A DNA stretch of 64,000 nucleotides from Virgifigura deserti (GCA_003576685.1 QOZR01000009.1:181922-245921); one strand, 5' to 3'. Positions 15,836 to 24,631 are shown, numbered from the stretch's first letter. A program made the numbers and translations. Notes: a model not told the origin generated them from the sequence alone.

Positions 15836-16600
15836 TTAAGCGAGCGCCAGCCCGTCTCCGGTCGCGATCGCACCGCCCTCAACGACCTTGGCATAGACCC
15901 CGAAATCGGCGTGGCGATAGCGCCGGACGAGGAATCCGGGGATGTTCAGGTCGCGCTCGGCCGTGTCGGGATTGACGTTGGTGGCGGCGCACCTCTGGAT
16001 GCGCTCGACGACACGCAGCCGGGCCTGCCCGATCCGCAACTCGCGGCCGGGCCAGTCGAGTTCCTGCCACGGCTCAAGCCCCTCGACAACCAGATTGCCG
16101 CGAAACCGCCGGATGTCGATGCCGGCCCCCAGCCTCGTCCCCAGCTCCTCTGCCGAGGCGAGGCTCAGGATCGAAACATACTTCGTCTCCATGTCCGTGA
16201 ACATGACGCCGGGCGCCTCGACGAGCCTGAGCGGCCCGCGATCGTCGGGGCCAAGCTGCGCGGCGATGAAGCGGTCCGCCGCGGCACGACCGGCCGGCGC
16301 CTCGATGGACTCACGGAACAGCTCCTGCCCGTCGCGCCGGATGGTCAGGACGCCCGTCGCCTCATCATAGCCCGTCTGCAGGGCAGCCAGACGCGGCTCA
16401 TGAGCCAGCACCAGGAACTCCCGCCGTTGCTGCCAGCCGGGGTTTTCGACGTCGAACCGGCTGGCCCCGTGAGCCAAGGCAAAGCGACGATCGCCGGGAA
16501 GGCCTTCTCCGGTACCCAAGGTAACCCGATCGAGCGGCTCCGCGCTGAGCCCCTTTACGGGGTAGCGGAAGATGTCCGCGATCTGCGTTCCAATGGTCAT
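15836..16600 (-). CDS. MOSC domain-containing protein
   Basis: 254 residues with an N-terminal MOSC beta-barrel part (FRYPVKGLSAEPLDRVTL, about 11-28) and a C-terminal MOSC core with the conserved Cys in RCAATNVNPDTAERD (about residue 206). The family is related to the C-terminal domain of molybdenum cofactor sulfurase and to YcbX/mARC-type molybdoenzymes that handle N-hydroxylated compounds. A molybdenum-cofactor role is inferred from the family only. It is the last gene of the minus-strand aromatic amino acid run, 48 bases after the tyrA-type gene. Confidence 0.87.
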   Translation of the reverse strand: MTIGTQIADIFRYPVKGLSAEPLDRVTLGTGEGLPGDRRFALAHGASRFDVENPGWQQRREFLVLAHEPRLAALQTGYDEATGVLTIRRDGQELFRESIEAPAGRAAADRFIAAQLGPDDRGPLRLVEAPGVMFTDMETKYVSILSLASAEELGTRLGAGIDIRRFRGNLVVEGLEPWQELDWPGRELRIGQARLRVVERIQRCAATNVNPDTAERDLNIPGFLVRRYRHADFGVYAKVVEGGAIATGDGLALA

Positions 16601-16648
16601 ATTCCCCTACCCAGACCCGGAGCCACCCAGACCTGGAGCTGTCGAGTC

Positions 16649-17536
16649 TCAGGCCTGCTTCGCCTCGATGATGCCGCGGCGGACGGCGCGGGTGCGGACG
16701 AACAGTTCCTCGAGCTTGTCGCCCTCGCCCCAGCGGATCGCCCGTTGCAGGGCGGTAAGATCCTCAGTGAAGCGGCCCAGCATTTCGAGCACCGCCTCGC
16801 GGTTGTTGAGGAAGACGTCCCGCCACATCACGGGATCGGAGGCGGCGATGCGGGTGAAGTCGCGGAAGCCGCCGGCCGAGAACTTGATGACTTCCTTCTC
16901 GGTCGCATCCTCGAGATCGGTCGCCGTTCCAACGATCGTATAGGCGATCAGATGCGGCAAATGCGAGGTGATGGCGAGCACGGCGTCGTGATGGGCCGGC
17001 TCCATCACCTCGACGTGGCTGCCGCAGCGGCGCCAGAACTCGGCGAGCCTCTCGACCACACCGGCGTCGGTACCAGGCGGCGGGGTCAGGATGCACCAGC
17101 GGCCGTCGAACAGCTCCGCGAAGCCCGCCTCGGGCCCGGAATGCTCGGTGCCGGCGACGGGGTGGCCGGGGACGAAGTGGACGCCGTCGGGAACATGCGG
17201 CCCCAGATCGCGGATCACCGCTTGCTTCACCGATCCGACGTCGCTCAGGATCGCACCTGCCTCGAGATGCGGGCCGATCGCCGCGCCGAGATCGGCATAG
17301 GCGCCGACCGGCGCGCAGAGCACGATCAGATCGGCGCCCGCCACCGCGGCGACCGGATCGGCATGGATGCTGTCGACCAGCCCGAGCGCGACGGCCGCCT
17401 CGCGGGTCCGCTCGCTGCGGGCATGGCCGGCGATATGACCGGCAAGCCCGCCCCGGCGTATCGCCCGGGCGAGCGACGAGCCGATCAGGCCGATGCCGAT
17501 CAGCGCGACGCGCCGGAACAGCGGCGTCTCGGTCAT
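16649..17536 (-). CDS. tyrC: Prephenate/arogenate dehydrogenase (TyrA family)
   Basis: 295 residues. NAD(P)-binding motif VALIGIGLIGSSLARAI (about 10-26), the catalytic-region motif SDVGSVKQAVI (about 99), GHPVAGTEHSGPEAGF (His-rich substrate site, about 126-141), and ITSHLPHLIAY, all of the TyrA family. It oxidatively decarboxylates prephenate or arogenate in tyrosine synthesis. It overlaps the upstream hisC-like gene by 4 bases, the usual alphaproteobacterial hisC-tyrC pair. Whether it prefers arogenate (tyrC) or prephenate is not certain. Confidence 0.92.
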   Translation of the reverse strand: MTETPLFRRVALIGIGLIGSSLARAIRRGGLAGHIAGHARSERTREAAVALGLVDSIHADPVAAVAGADLIVLCAPVGAYADLGAAIGPHLEAGAILSDVGSVKQAVIRDLGPHVPDGVHFVPGHPVAGTEHSGPEAGFAELFDGRWCILTPPPGTDAGVVERLAEFWRRCGSHVEVMEPAHHDAVLAITSHLPHLIAYTIVGTATDLEDATEKEVIKFSAGGFRDFTRIAASDPVMWRDVFLNNREAVLEMLGRFTEDLTALQRAIRWGEGDKLEELFVRTRAVRRGIIEAKQA

Positions 17537-18657
17537 CGCCCGCCCCGTCCTTGGACCGTCGATAGGCTGCCCTGATCGGCAAAGGCGGTCAACGCATCGA
17601 CCACCGCGCGCATCTCCTCCTCGAGGCCGATCGTGATGCGCAGCCAGTCGCCGAGCCCATAGGCACCCATCCGCCGCGGGATGATCCCGCGCTGGTTGAG
17701 GAACTCGCAGGCCGCCGCGGCGTCCGCCCCCGACTCGGCCGGGAAGTGGACCAGAACGAAATTACCGACGCTCGGGTTCGACGCGATGCCGATGCCCGCC
17801 AACGCATCGCGGAACCAGGGCAGCCAACGGTCGTTGTGGGCCCGTGCCCGCTCGACATGGCCGGTGTCGGCCAGGGCCGCCACGCCCGCCGCTTGCGCCG
17901 GCGCCGGAACGTTGAAGGGGCCGCGTAGGCGATTCAGCACATCGGCCACCGCTGGGGGGCAATAGGCCCAGCCCAGCCGCAGCGCTGCCAGCCCGAAAAT
18001 CTTCGAGAAGGTCCGCGTCATCACCACATTGTCGTGCGCCGCCACCAGGGTGCTGCCGGGTTCGTAGTCGCCGCGGCCGACATATTCGGCATAGGCGGCA
18101 TCGATCACCAACAGCACGTCCGGTGGCAATCCTTCATGCAGGCGCCGCAACGCCGCCGCCGGCAGATAGCTGCCCGTCGGATTGTTCGGGTTGGCGAGGA
18201 AGACGATGCGCGTCCGCGGACCCACCCGCTCCAGCAAGGCATCAACATCGGCCGTGAGGTCGGTCTCCGGCGCGCTGACCGGCACGGCGCCGACCGACTG
18301 CGCCGCGATCGCGTACATCAGGAAGCCATGGCGGCTGTACAGAACCTCATCGCCGGGACCGGCATAGGCGCGCGTCAGAAGGCCGATCAGCTCGTCCGAG
18401 CCGGCACCGCAGACGATCGCGGCCGGATCGAGCCCGAACCGCCGGCCGATCGCCTCCCGCAGCCTAGTCGCGCCGCCGTCGGGGTAACGGTGCAGGGTCG
18501 CCGCCGCCTGACGATAGGCCTCGACCGCCTGCGGGCTCGCGCCGAGCGCCCCCTCATTCGAAGCGAGGCGGATCACGCGGCCCTGTCCGGCAAGCGACGA
18601 TTCGCCGCCGACATAGGGCGCGATATCGAGAATTCCGGGTCTAACGGTAAGCGCCAT
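17533..18657 (-). CDS. hisC: Histidinol-phosphate/aromatic aminotransferase
   Basis: 374 residues of the class-II/HisC PLP transaminase family. Substrate segment IRLASNEGALGASPQAVEA near residue 30, FLANPNNPTGSYLP near 155, and the PLP lysine in TRTFSKIFGLAALRLGW near 219. Located between a chorismate mutase and a TyrA-type dehydrogenase, it probably acts on both histidinol phosphate and prephenate or aromatic keto acids, as such alphaproteobacterial enzymes do. The stop overlaps the next gene by 4 bases. Confidence 0.9.
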   Translation of the reverse strand: MALTVRPGILDIAPYVGGESSLAGQGRVIRLASNEGALGASPQAVEAYRQAAATLHRYPDGGATRLREAIGRRFGLDPAAIVCGAGSDELIGLLTRAYAGPGDEVLYSRHGFLMYAIAAQSVGAVPVSAPETDLTADVDALLERVGPRTRIVFLANPNNPTGSYLPAAALRRLHEGLPPDVLLVIDAAYAEYVGRGDYEPGSTLVAAHDNVVMTRTFSKIFGLAALRLGWAYCPPAVADVLNRLRGPFNVPAPAQAAGVAALADTGHVERARAHNDRWLPWFRDALAGIGIASNPSVGNFVLVHFPAESGADAAAACEFLNQRGIIPRRMGAYGLGDWLRITIGLEEEMRAVVDALTAFADQGSLSTVQGRGGR

Positions 18658-18680
18658 GATCTTGATCTATGCCCGAGAAC

Positions 18681-19574
18681 CTATGTCCTGAGATCCAGCT
18701 CGGCTGGCGTGAACGGTACGGCATAGCCGCCGAGCGGCCAGATCTGGCGCAGACTCTCGCCCAGGCGCCGGGCGACGGCGCCGAGCCGCTCGTCGGTCGG
18801 CGCCAGGAAACCGTCGATCTCGATCAGATGCAGCCAGGTTTCCGGGTTGCTGGAGTCACGCCAGACATGGATATAGACGGTCTCCAGCGCCGCCGCCTCG
18901 AGCGCGGCCCGCAAGCCGCTACGGCTCACCTCGGTCGTCGCCTCGAACACGACCAGGCTGCGATCCTTGCCCGTCTCCTCCTGGACGACCCGGCCCACCG
19001 CGAGCGCCTCAACCGCGCCGCCGAACAGCGTCGCGGGCGCGCCGAAGGGCAGCCGCGCGATGACGCGCGGGATGCGTGCATCATTACTCAGCATATAGCG
19101 CCACCAGGGCTCGCCGTCGTCCTGCTGCGGCAGCGGCAGGACGCCGACGGTGGCCTGACCGTCGATCACGGCGCGCAGCACCTGACCGGAGGAGTCATGC
19201 ATGGTGATCGGGGTCAGGCTGCCGAAATGATCATGCGCCAGATCCCAGTAGCCGGAGACCTGATCCGGGGCATACACAGCCACCGCAAACGGCCCCTGCA
19301 GGCGCACCAGCGCCGACATCATCTCGCGCCACATGCGGATGATCGTGGCCTTGGGAAGATTCCCCCGATGCCGCTCGATCAGCCGGCGCAGCACCACCGC
19401 CTCCCGCCCCGGCCGCAGGAAGGGCGATTCGGCCGCATCGCCGCCGCCGTTCCCCTTGAACATGCCGATCTGCACGGCGATCTCGGATCGCCGCATCAGC
19501 AACTCATGCAGGGCGGTATCGATCTCGTCGATTTGCCGGCGCAGATCGTCGAGCGGAGAATCGGCTGAATCCAT
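18681..19574 (-). CDS. Chorismate mutase with degenerate prephenate-dehydratase/ACT-like C-terminus
   Basis: 297 residues. The N-terminal 90 or so residues are an AroQ-class chorismate mutase helix bundle (PLDDLRRQIDEIDTALHELL, then a K/R-bearing second helix), converting chorismate to prephenate. The rest looks like a binding-protein-type lobe followed by an ACT-like end (LIEIDGFLAPTDERLGAV...WPLGGYAVPF), the layout of P-proteins. However, the dehydratase TRF catalytic motif is not visible. So it is probably a mutase with a regulatory C-terminal part. It heads the operon to hisC, tyrC and the MOSC gene, 23 bases before hisC. Confidence 0.83.
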   Translation of the reverse strand: MDSADSPLDDLRRQIDEIDTALHELLMRRSEIAVQIGMFKGNGGGDAAESPFLRPGREAVVLRRLIERHRGNLPKATIIRMWREMMSALVRLQGPFAVAVYAPDQVSGYWDLAHDHFGSLTPITMHDSSGQVLRAVIDGQATVGVLPLPQQDDGEPWWRYMLSNDARIPRVIARLPFGAPATLFGGAVEALAVGRVVQEETGKDRSLVVFEATTEVSRSGLRAALEAAALETVYIHVWRDSSNPETWLHLIEIDGFLAPTDERLGAVARRLGESLRQIWPLGGYAVPFTPAELDLRT

Positions 19575-19642
19575 CGTTCAGGAACCACGCTTCGGGAGCG
19601 GTCTAGTGATAGTCGCAGCCGCCCTCAAAAGCAAAGAAAACA

Positions 19643-19672
19643 TTGACAGTCGCGACTGCAGATACCTAGCTA
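19643..19672 (+). promoter_or_regulatory. Putative metX promoter with a palindrome in the spacer
   Basis: TTGACA (19643-19648), an 18-base spacer and TAGCTA (19667-19672). The spacer contains the perfect palindrome CAGTCGCGACTG (19647-19658), a likely operator. A start site near 19679 leaves a leader of about 38 bases before the ATG at 19717 and rules out the ATG at 19672 as translation start. Confidence 0.55.
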
Positions 19673-19716
19673 TGCTCGCCTTCTACAATCGCTTTTTGGC
19701 GCCCGGAAACACCCTT

Positions 19717-20880
19717 ATGAACCCGCCGCAGCAAAGCGCCGCCGGCACCTTGCCGGACTCCGCCAGCCACCACGCCGTCTTCGGCGAGGACCGGCCGCTG
19801 CGCCTCGACTGCGGGGTCGATCTGGGCCCGTTCTCCGTCGCCTACCAGACCTATGGGACGCTCAACCGGGACCGGTCGAACGCCATCCTCGTCTGCCATG
19901 CGCTGACCGGCGACCAGTTCCTGGCCGGACCGCATCCGGTGACGGGCCGGCCGGGCTGGTGGAACCTGATGGTGGGACCCGGCCTGCCGCTCGACACGAA
20001 CCGCTATTTCGTCGTCTGCGCCAACGTGCTCGGCGGCTGCATGGGGACGACCGGCCCGAAGGAGATCAATCCGCGGACCGGCGCGCCCTATGGGCTGAGC
20101 TTCCCGGTGATCACGATCGCCGACATGGTGCGAGTGCAAAAGCTCCTAATTGACCATCTGGGCATCGACAAGCTGTTCTGCGTAATCGGCGGCTCGATGG
20201 GCGGCATGCAGGTCCTGCAGTGGGCGTCGAGCTTCCCCGAACGTGTCTTCGCCGCGGTGCCGATCGCCGCCGCCGCCCGACATTCGGCGCAGAACATCGC
20301 CTTTCACGAGGTCGGTCGCCAGGCGATCGTCGCCGATCCGGACTGGTGTGGCGGCGACTATCTGCGCCAGGGGCGGAAGCCGAGCCGCGGCCTGTCGGTG
20401 GCGCGCATGGCGGCGCACATCACCTACCTGTCGGAAGCGGCGCTGCATCGGAAGTTCGGCCGCAACCTGCAGGATCGGAAGACGGTGACCTACGGCTTCG
20501 ACGCCGATTTCCAGGTCGAAAGCTATCTGCGCTATCAGGGGTCGACCTTCGTCGAGCGATTCGACGCCAATTCCTACCTCTACATCACCCGCGCCATGGA
20601 TTACTTCGACCTGGCAGCAGAGCATGGCGGGGTGCTGGCCAGCGCGTTCCGCGACACGCCCGTCCGGTTCTGCCTCGTCTCCTTCACCAGCGACTGGCTG
20701 TTCCCGACACCGGAGAGCCGGGCGGTCGTGCACGCGCTCAACGCCGTCGCCGCCAATGTCAGCTTCGTCGAGATCGAGAGCGACAAGGGGCACGACGCCT
20801 TCCTCCTCGACGAGCCGGAGTTCGCGGCAACGCTCAGCGGGTTCCTGAATGGCTGCGCCGAACATCGCGGTCTGTCCTGA
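19717..20880 (+). CDS. metX: Homoserine O-acetyltransferase
   Basis: 387 residues of the MetX alpha/beta-hydrolase family. Nucleophile Ser in GGSMGGMQVLQW (about 161), the LGGCMGTTGPKEINPRTG segment near 108, and the later Asp (TSDWLFP, near 327) and His (KGHDAFLL, near 355) of the triad. It acetylates homoserine in methionine synthesis. The reading frame is open further upstream, but the ATG at 19717 follows GGAAA and the promoter. The next gene is metW, as usual in alphaproteobacteria. Confidence 0.94.
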   Translation: MNPPQQSAAGTLPDSASHHAVFGEDRPLRLDCGVDLGPFSVAYQTYGTLNRDRSNAILVCHALTGDQFLAGPHPVTGRPGWWNLMVGPGLPLDTNRYFVVCANVLGGCMGTTGPKEINPRTGAPYGLSFPVITIADMVRVQKLLIDHLGIDKLFCVIGGSMGGMQVLQWASSFPERVFAAVPIAAAARHSAQNIAFHEVGRQAIVADPDWCGGDYLRQGRKPSRGLSVARMAAHITYLSEAALHRKFGRNLQDRKTVTYGFDADFQVESYLRYQGSTFVERFDANSYLYITRAMDYFDLAAEHGGVLASAFRDTPVRFCLVSFTSDWLFPTPESRAVVHALNAVAANVSFVEIESDKGHDAFLLDEPEFAATLSGFLNGCAEHRGLS

Positions 20881-20896
20881 AAGGCGACCGCCCGGC

Positions 20897-21514
20897 ATGA
20901 AACGCGACCACGTTCCCATTCGCGTCGACCTGCAGCTCATCGCCGACATGGTCGAGCCGAACGCGCGCGTCCTCGACATCGGCTGCGGCGACGGAGCGCT
21001 GCTCGATCATCTGGTTCATCTGAAGCAAGTGGACGGCCGCGGCATCGAACTGAGCCAGGCCGGCGTGAACGCCTGCGTGAGCCAGGGTCTCAGCGTCATC
21101 CAAGGAGACGCCGACACCGACCTCAAGAACTACCCGTCGAACGCGTTCGATTACGTCGTCTTGAGCCAGACGCTGCAGGCGACCCGCGATCCCAAGGGCG
21201 TGGTCGCGCAGATGATCAGGATCGGCCGCCGGGCCATCGTCTCGTTCCCGAATTTCGGGCATTGGCAGGTGCGATGGCACCTGCTGACGCAGGGACGCAT
21301 GCCGGTGACCCATTCGCTGCCGCTGAAATGGTACAACACGCCGAACATCCACCTTTGCACCATCATGGATTTCGTCGGCCTGTGCGAGGAGCTCGACATC
21401 GTCGTGGAGCGCGCGATGAGTATCAATGGCGGCGGCAAGACCGGCGAAATCCACTCGCTGCGGCGCGCGAACCTGTTCGGCGAGCAAGGGATGTTCCTGC
21501 TGCGCCGGCGATAG
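20897..21514 (+). CDS. metW: Methionine biosynthesis protein MetW
   Basis: 205 residues. SAM-methyltransferase-like motif VLDIGCGDGALL (about 27-38), FDYVVLSQTLQATRDP near 90, VSFPNFGHWQVRWHLL near 118, and the C-terminal INGGGKTGEIHSLRRANLFGEQ block that is typical of MetW. MetW is required for, or stimulates, MetX activity rather than acting as a classical methyltransferase. It lies 16 bases after metX. The ATG at 20897 was chosen over 20849, which overlaps metX and adds unrelated residues. Confidence 0.93.
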   Translation: MKRDHVPIRVDLQLIADMVEPNARVLDIGCGDGALLDHLVHLKQVDGRGIELSQAGVNACVSQGLSVIQGDADTDLKNYPSNAFDYVVLSQTLQATRDPKGVVAQMIRIGRRAIVSFPNFGHWQVRWHLLTQGRMPVTHSLPLKWYNTPNIHLCTIMDFVGLCEELDIVVERAMSINGGGKTGEIHSLRRANLFGEQGMFLLRRR

Positions 21515-21540
21515 CGATAGCGGCCGCATTTATGTTGTTG

Positions 21541-21564
21541 GGAGATAGGATTTATCTATCCTCC
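21541..21564. repeat. Imperfect inverted repeat before the toxin-like gene
   Basis: GATAG and CTATC arms flanked by GGA and CTCC make a bulged stem. It lies 27 bases after metW and about 50 before the next ATG. It may be a weak terminator or an operator; there is no T-run. Confidence 0.3.
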
Positions 21565-21614
21565 GATACTGATCCTTTTCAGTAAAGAGCCGTAAAGCAG
21601 GGGGAACATCGCTC

Positions 21615-22319
21615 ATGGCGAAATATGATCGGGACTATTCGGTAACCGAGATCAAGAGCATGATTGCCATCTCGGAGGCAAAGCCTCACCCCTTCAATCC
21701 ACCGCACAAGGGGCATGCTTTCTCTCTGCATCACGGAATCAGCGATTCCGATCTGATCGCCAAGAACAAGTCAGCCTTCATCATTTCAGCGGATACGAAC
21801 AGCTATTTGGATACGCTTGATCCCGCCGACCTCCTGAATGGCGGCATGGATCTTGCGCGGCGTCAGGCTCTCCGCATCCGCGCACGGACCGTCTTCGACC
21901 AGCCGTTCATGGTCGCGGCGATTCTGAATTCACCCTTCGGCCAGGCAGCCTTGCGTCTTCTCAATGTCGCGATGGGAGCCCGGGTGACCATTCACGCGAA
22001 GCCGATGAATTCCCCAATGGGAAGCTTCCGCATGCGCCAGAACGTTGGCGGAGCCGTCGATTCGAGCGGCGCAGTCCAGCATGTCGTCATCATTATCGAT
22101 AATGGCGGCCGGGATGCGGGAAAGGATTACCTCCACTTCGTGACCGCCTACCCGACCAACAGCCCGACATACAAATTCAAGTTCAGTCCCCAGGCCAATT
22201 TCCCGCAGACACACCCCGGCGTCGAGTTCTACACGGATAATGGCCGGAAATCCTTGTATCGATGGCAATCCGAAAACCAGTCGGCCGACAGCAGTCTGCA
22301 GCTCCTGTTCACAGCCTGA
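21615..22319 (+). CDS. Hypothetical protein resembling RNase A-like (BECR fold) toxin domains
   Basis: 234 residues, no signal peptide or membrane helix. The core resembles bacterial RNase A-like toxin domains (BECR fold): HAFSLHHGISDSDL (residues 34-47) fits the H-x-x-x-HVG-x-x-D-x-x-L pattern, KSAF (52-55) fits the following A-x-F strand, and HFVTAYPT (174-181) fits the C-terminal V-x-T-A-Y-P strand. A middle region (about 80-150) is longer than usual. There is no delivery domain and no obvious immunity gene next to it. Base composition is visibly lower in GC (57% in a counted 60-base line) than its neighbours. The resemblance is by eye and could be wrong. Confidence 0.6.
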   Translation: MAKYDRDYSVTEIKSMIAISEAKPHPFNPPHKGHAFSLHHGISDSDLIAKNKSAFIISADTNSYLDTLDPADLLNGGMDLARRQALRIRARTVFDQPFMVAAILNSPFGQAALRLLNVAMGARVTIHAKPMNSPMGSFRMRQNVGGAVDSSGAVQHVVIIIDNGGRDAGKDYLHFVTAYPTNSPTYKFKFSPQANFPQTHPGVEFYTDNGRKSLYRWQSENQSADSSLQLLFTA

Positions 22320-22363
22320 TCGGTTGTTTGCCGCCGCAACGTAATCTTATCTTCGGGCAGCCC

Positions 22364-23113
22364 TCAATCCGCCGGTTCCCGATTCACCCGTGTGGCCGTT
22401 TGCGGGAACGGCAGGATGACAGCGGGCCGCCGGCGCCGGGGCTGCCGCACCAGGGTTCCGCCATAGAGTTGCTTGCTGGCCTCGACGATCGTCACCCCTG
22501 CGAAAGCCTGGAACCAGCGGTCGCCGATCCTCTCCCAGGCGGGCGCGGCGCTGAGAAGCGCGCTCGAGCGGGTCGGCGGAATATAGAGTGCCCGGGCCGT
22601 CTGCGTCGGGGTGAAGGAGGTGTCGCGCAGCAGCCGCGACAGTTGCGACGGCGAATAGGGATGGCCCTGGCCGAACGGCGTGCGATCGGTCCGCGCCCAG
22701 ATGCCGCGCCGGTTCGGCACCACCACCAGGAGCCGGCCGCTGCCCGACATCACCCGCCAGATCTCGCGCAGCATGTCGCGCAGATGCTCGCTCTGCTCGA
22801 GCCCGTGGACCAGCAGGACCCGGTCGATGGAATAGGTCGGCAGCGGCAGCTCCGTCTCGTCGGTCAGCGCCACCAGATTGGGGCCCTCCGGCGGCCAGCG
22901 GATCACCCCCTGGGCCGCCGGCATGAGGGCCAGCACCCGCTCTGCCTCGTCCCGGAACTGGCGCAGGTAGGGGGTCGCGTAGCCGAGCCCCAGCAGCGAC
23001 TGCCCCCGCAGGTCGGGCCAGAGCGCGCGGATCCGCCGGCGGATCAGGTGACGGGTCACTTGCCCGAGCCGGGAGTCGTAGAATTCCCTCAGATCGACGA
23101 CGTCGCTCCACAT
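22364..23113 (-). CDS. Class I SAM-dependent methyltransferase
   Basis: 249 residues. The N-terminal DLREFYDSRLGQVTRHLI helix precedes a divergent SAM-binding motif (LLGLGYATPYL, about 40-50), an acidic/strand II segment, and the Methyltransf_11-type block VLLVHGLEQSEHLRDMLREIWRVMSGSG near 98-125, then VVPNRRGIWAR. The substrate is unknown. It is divergent from gloB; this pairing recurs in alphaproteobacteria to my knowledge. Confidence 0.83.
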   Translation of the reverse strand: MWSDVVDLREFYDSRLGQVTRHLIRRRIRALWPDLRGQSLLGLGYATPYLRQFRDEAERVLALMPAAQGVIRWPPEGPNLVALTDETELPLPTYSIDRVLLVHGLEQSEHLRDMLREIWRVMSGSGRLLVVVPNRRGIWARTDRTPFGQGHPYSPSQLSRLLRDTSFTPTQTARALYIPPTRSSALLSAAPAWERIGDRWFQAFAGVTIVEASKQLYGGTLVRQPRRRRPAVILPFPQTATRVNREPAD

Positions 23114-23223
23114 GATGCCACTATGCTAACACAAAATCGGAACGAAATCCCGGCCCCGTGGCGCAGCCCTCTCGGAGATGTTAACTTGCCGGCCATCATC
23201 TGCCCGTTTGCGCGAGGAGGGCC

Positions 23224-23994
23224 ATGTCTGCGCTGAAGATCGATCTCGTCCCCCTGCTCAAGGACAATTACGGCTATCTGGCCCATGATCCGGAGACGGC
23301 GATGACGGCCGCCGTCGACCCGTCGGTGGCGGAGCCGATGCTTGCCGCGGCCGAGGCGCGGGGCTGGCGCATCAGCCATGTCCTCAACACCCACCACCAT
23401 GCCGATCACACCGGCGGCAATCTTGAGATCAAGCGGGCGACCGGCTGCACCATCGTCGGGCCGAGGCCGGACGAAGCGCGCATCCCCGGCATCGACGTCG
23501 CCCTGGATGAGGGCGACAGCTTCCGGATGGGCGCGGCCGAGGCACAGATCTTCTTCATTCCCGGCCATACCCGCGGCCACATCGCCTTCTGGTTCCCCGA
23601 TAGCCGGGCGCTGTTCTGCGGCGATACCCTGTTCGCGCTCGGCTGCGGCCGGCTGTTCGAAGGCACGCCGTCGCAGATGTGGTCGTCGCTCGGCAAGCTC
23701 CGCGACCTGCCCGGCGACACCCGCGTCTATTGCGGCCATGAATACACCCAGGCGAACGCCCGCTTCGCCCGCACGGTCGATCCGGAGAATGACACGCTCG
23801 CGGACCGGGCGGTGCGGATCGACGCGCTCCGGGCCGAGAGCCGGCCGACCATACCCTCGACCATGGCAGAAGAACGGGTGACGAATCCGTTCCTGCGCGC
23901 CGACGATCCGGCGCTTGCGGCCGCCGTTGGCCTCGCCGGCGCCGATCCGGTTTCGGTATTCGCGGAGGTTCGCCGCCGCAAGGATGAATTCTAA
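23224..23994 (+). CDS. gloB: Hydroxyacylglutathione hydrolase (glyoxalase II)
   Basis: 256 residues of the metallo-beta-lactamase fold. Metal motif THHHADHTGG (about 56-65), FIPGHTRGHIAFWF (His near 117), CGDTLFALGCGRLFEG (Asp near 138), and YCGHEYTQANARFA (His near 177). It hydrolyses S-lactoylglutathione to D-lactate and glutathione in methylglyoxal detoxification. The C-terminal TNPFLRADD segment is typical of GloB. AGGAGGG precedes the ATG. A glutathione transferase gene follows 28 bases later. Confidence 0.94.
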   Translation: MSALKIDLVPLLKDNYGYLAHDPETAMTAAVDPSVAEPMLAAAEARGWRISHVLNTHHHADHTGGNLEIKRATGCTIVGPRPDEARIPGIDVALDEGDSFRMGAAEAQIFFIPGHTRGHIAFWFPDSRALFCGDTLFALGCGRLFEGTPSQMWSSLGKLRDLPGDTRVYCGHEYTQANARFARTVDPENDTLADRAVRIDALRAESRPTIPSTMAEERVTNPFLRADDPALAAAVGLAGADPVSVFAEVRRRKDEF

Positions 23995-24022
23995 AAAGCG
24001 ATAGGGGAAAGGACCGGCGTCG

Positions 24023-24631
24023 ATGAAGCTGCGCTACTCGCCGACAAGCCCATATGTCCGGAAGGTCAATGTCGTCGCCATAGAAACCGGCCTGCAGGAC
24101 CGGATCGAACGGGTGCCGACAGTCACCGCCGATCCGGCCAGCGGCCTCGCCAAGGACAATCCGCTCGGCAAGGTGCCGGTGCTGATCACCGACGACGGGA
24201 TGCGATTCTATGACTCACCTGTGATCTGCGAATATCTCGACAGCCTGCATGGGCGGCCGAAGCTGATCCCGTCGGAGGGCATGGCGCGCTGGACGGTGCT
24301 GCGCCAGCAGGCGCTGGCCGACGGAGTTCTGGACGCAGCCGTGCTGCGTCTGCTCGAAACCCGCCGGCCGTCGACACAGCAATCGACGGACTGGATCGAG
24401 AAGCAGCGCGGCGTCATCCTCCGCAGCCTGGACGCGCTGGAGGCGGAAGCGAAGGATCTGAACGGCCCAGCGACCATGGGACAGATCGCGATTGCCGTCG
24501 CGCTCGGCTATGTCGACTTCCGGTTCGCCGGCGACAAATGGCGCGACCGGCGGCCGACGCTCGCGGGCTGGTACGAGACCTTCTCGCAGCGGCCGTCAAT
24601 GACGGCGACGGTGCCGAGAGACCCGAGCTAG
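24023..24631 (+). CDS. Glutathione S-transferase family protein
   Basis: 202 residues. The thioredoxin-like N-terminal domain starts KLRYSPTSPYVRKV, has the cis-Pro GKVPVLITDDG near 54, and the glutathione-binding Ser in FYDSPVICEYLD near 66. The C-terminal domain is all-helical. Ser residues in SPTSPYVRK are the likely catalytic site. The substrate is unknown; the position after gloB suggests glutathione-linked detoxification. Its end overlaps the convergent transporter gene by 4 bases. Confidence 0.88.
   Translation: MKLRYSPTSPYVRKVNVVAIETGLQDRIERVPTVTADPASGLAKDNPLGKVPVLITDDGMRFYDSPVICEYLDSLHGRPKLIPSEGMARWTVLRQQALADGVLDAAVLRLLETRRPSTQQSTDWIEKQRGVILRSLDALEAEAKDLNGPATMGQIAIAVALGYVDFRFAGDKWRDRRPTLAGWYETFSQRPSMTATVPRDPS

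Noticed and set aside
15734..17575. 613-codon plus-strand frame opposite the MOSC and tyrA-type genes
   Set aside because: Arg/Asp/Gly-rich shadow of two clearly recognised minus-strand genes; no family motif or ribosome-binding site.
19575..19716. SAM-II type riboswitch before metX
   Set aside because: Only about 38 bases lie between the predicted start site and the ATG, and no SAM-II pseudoknot elements are visible.
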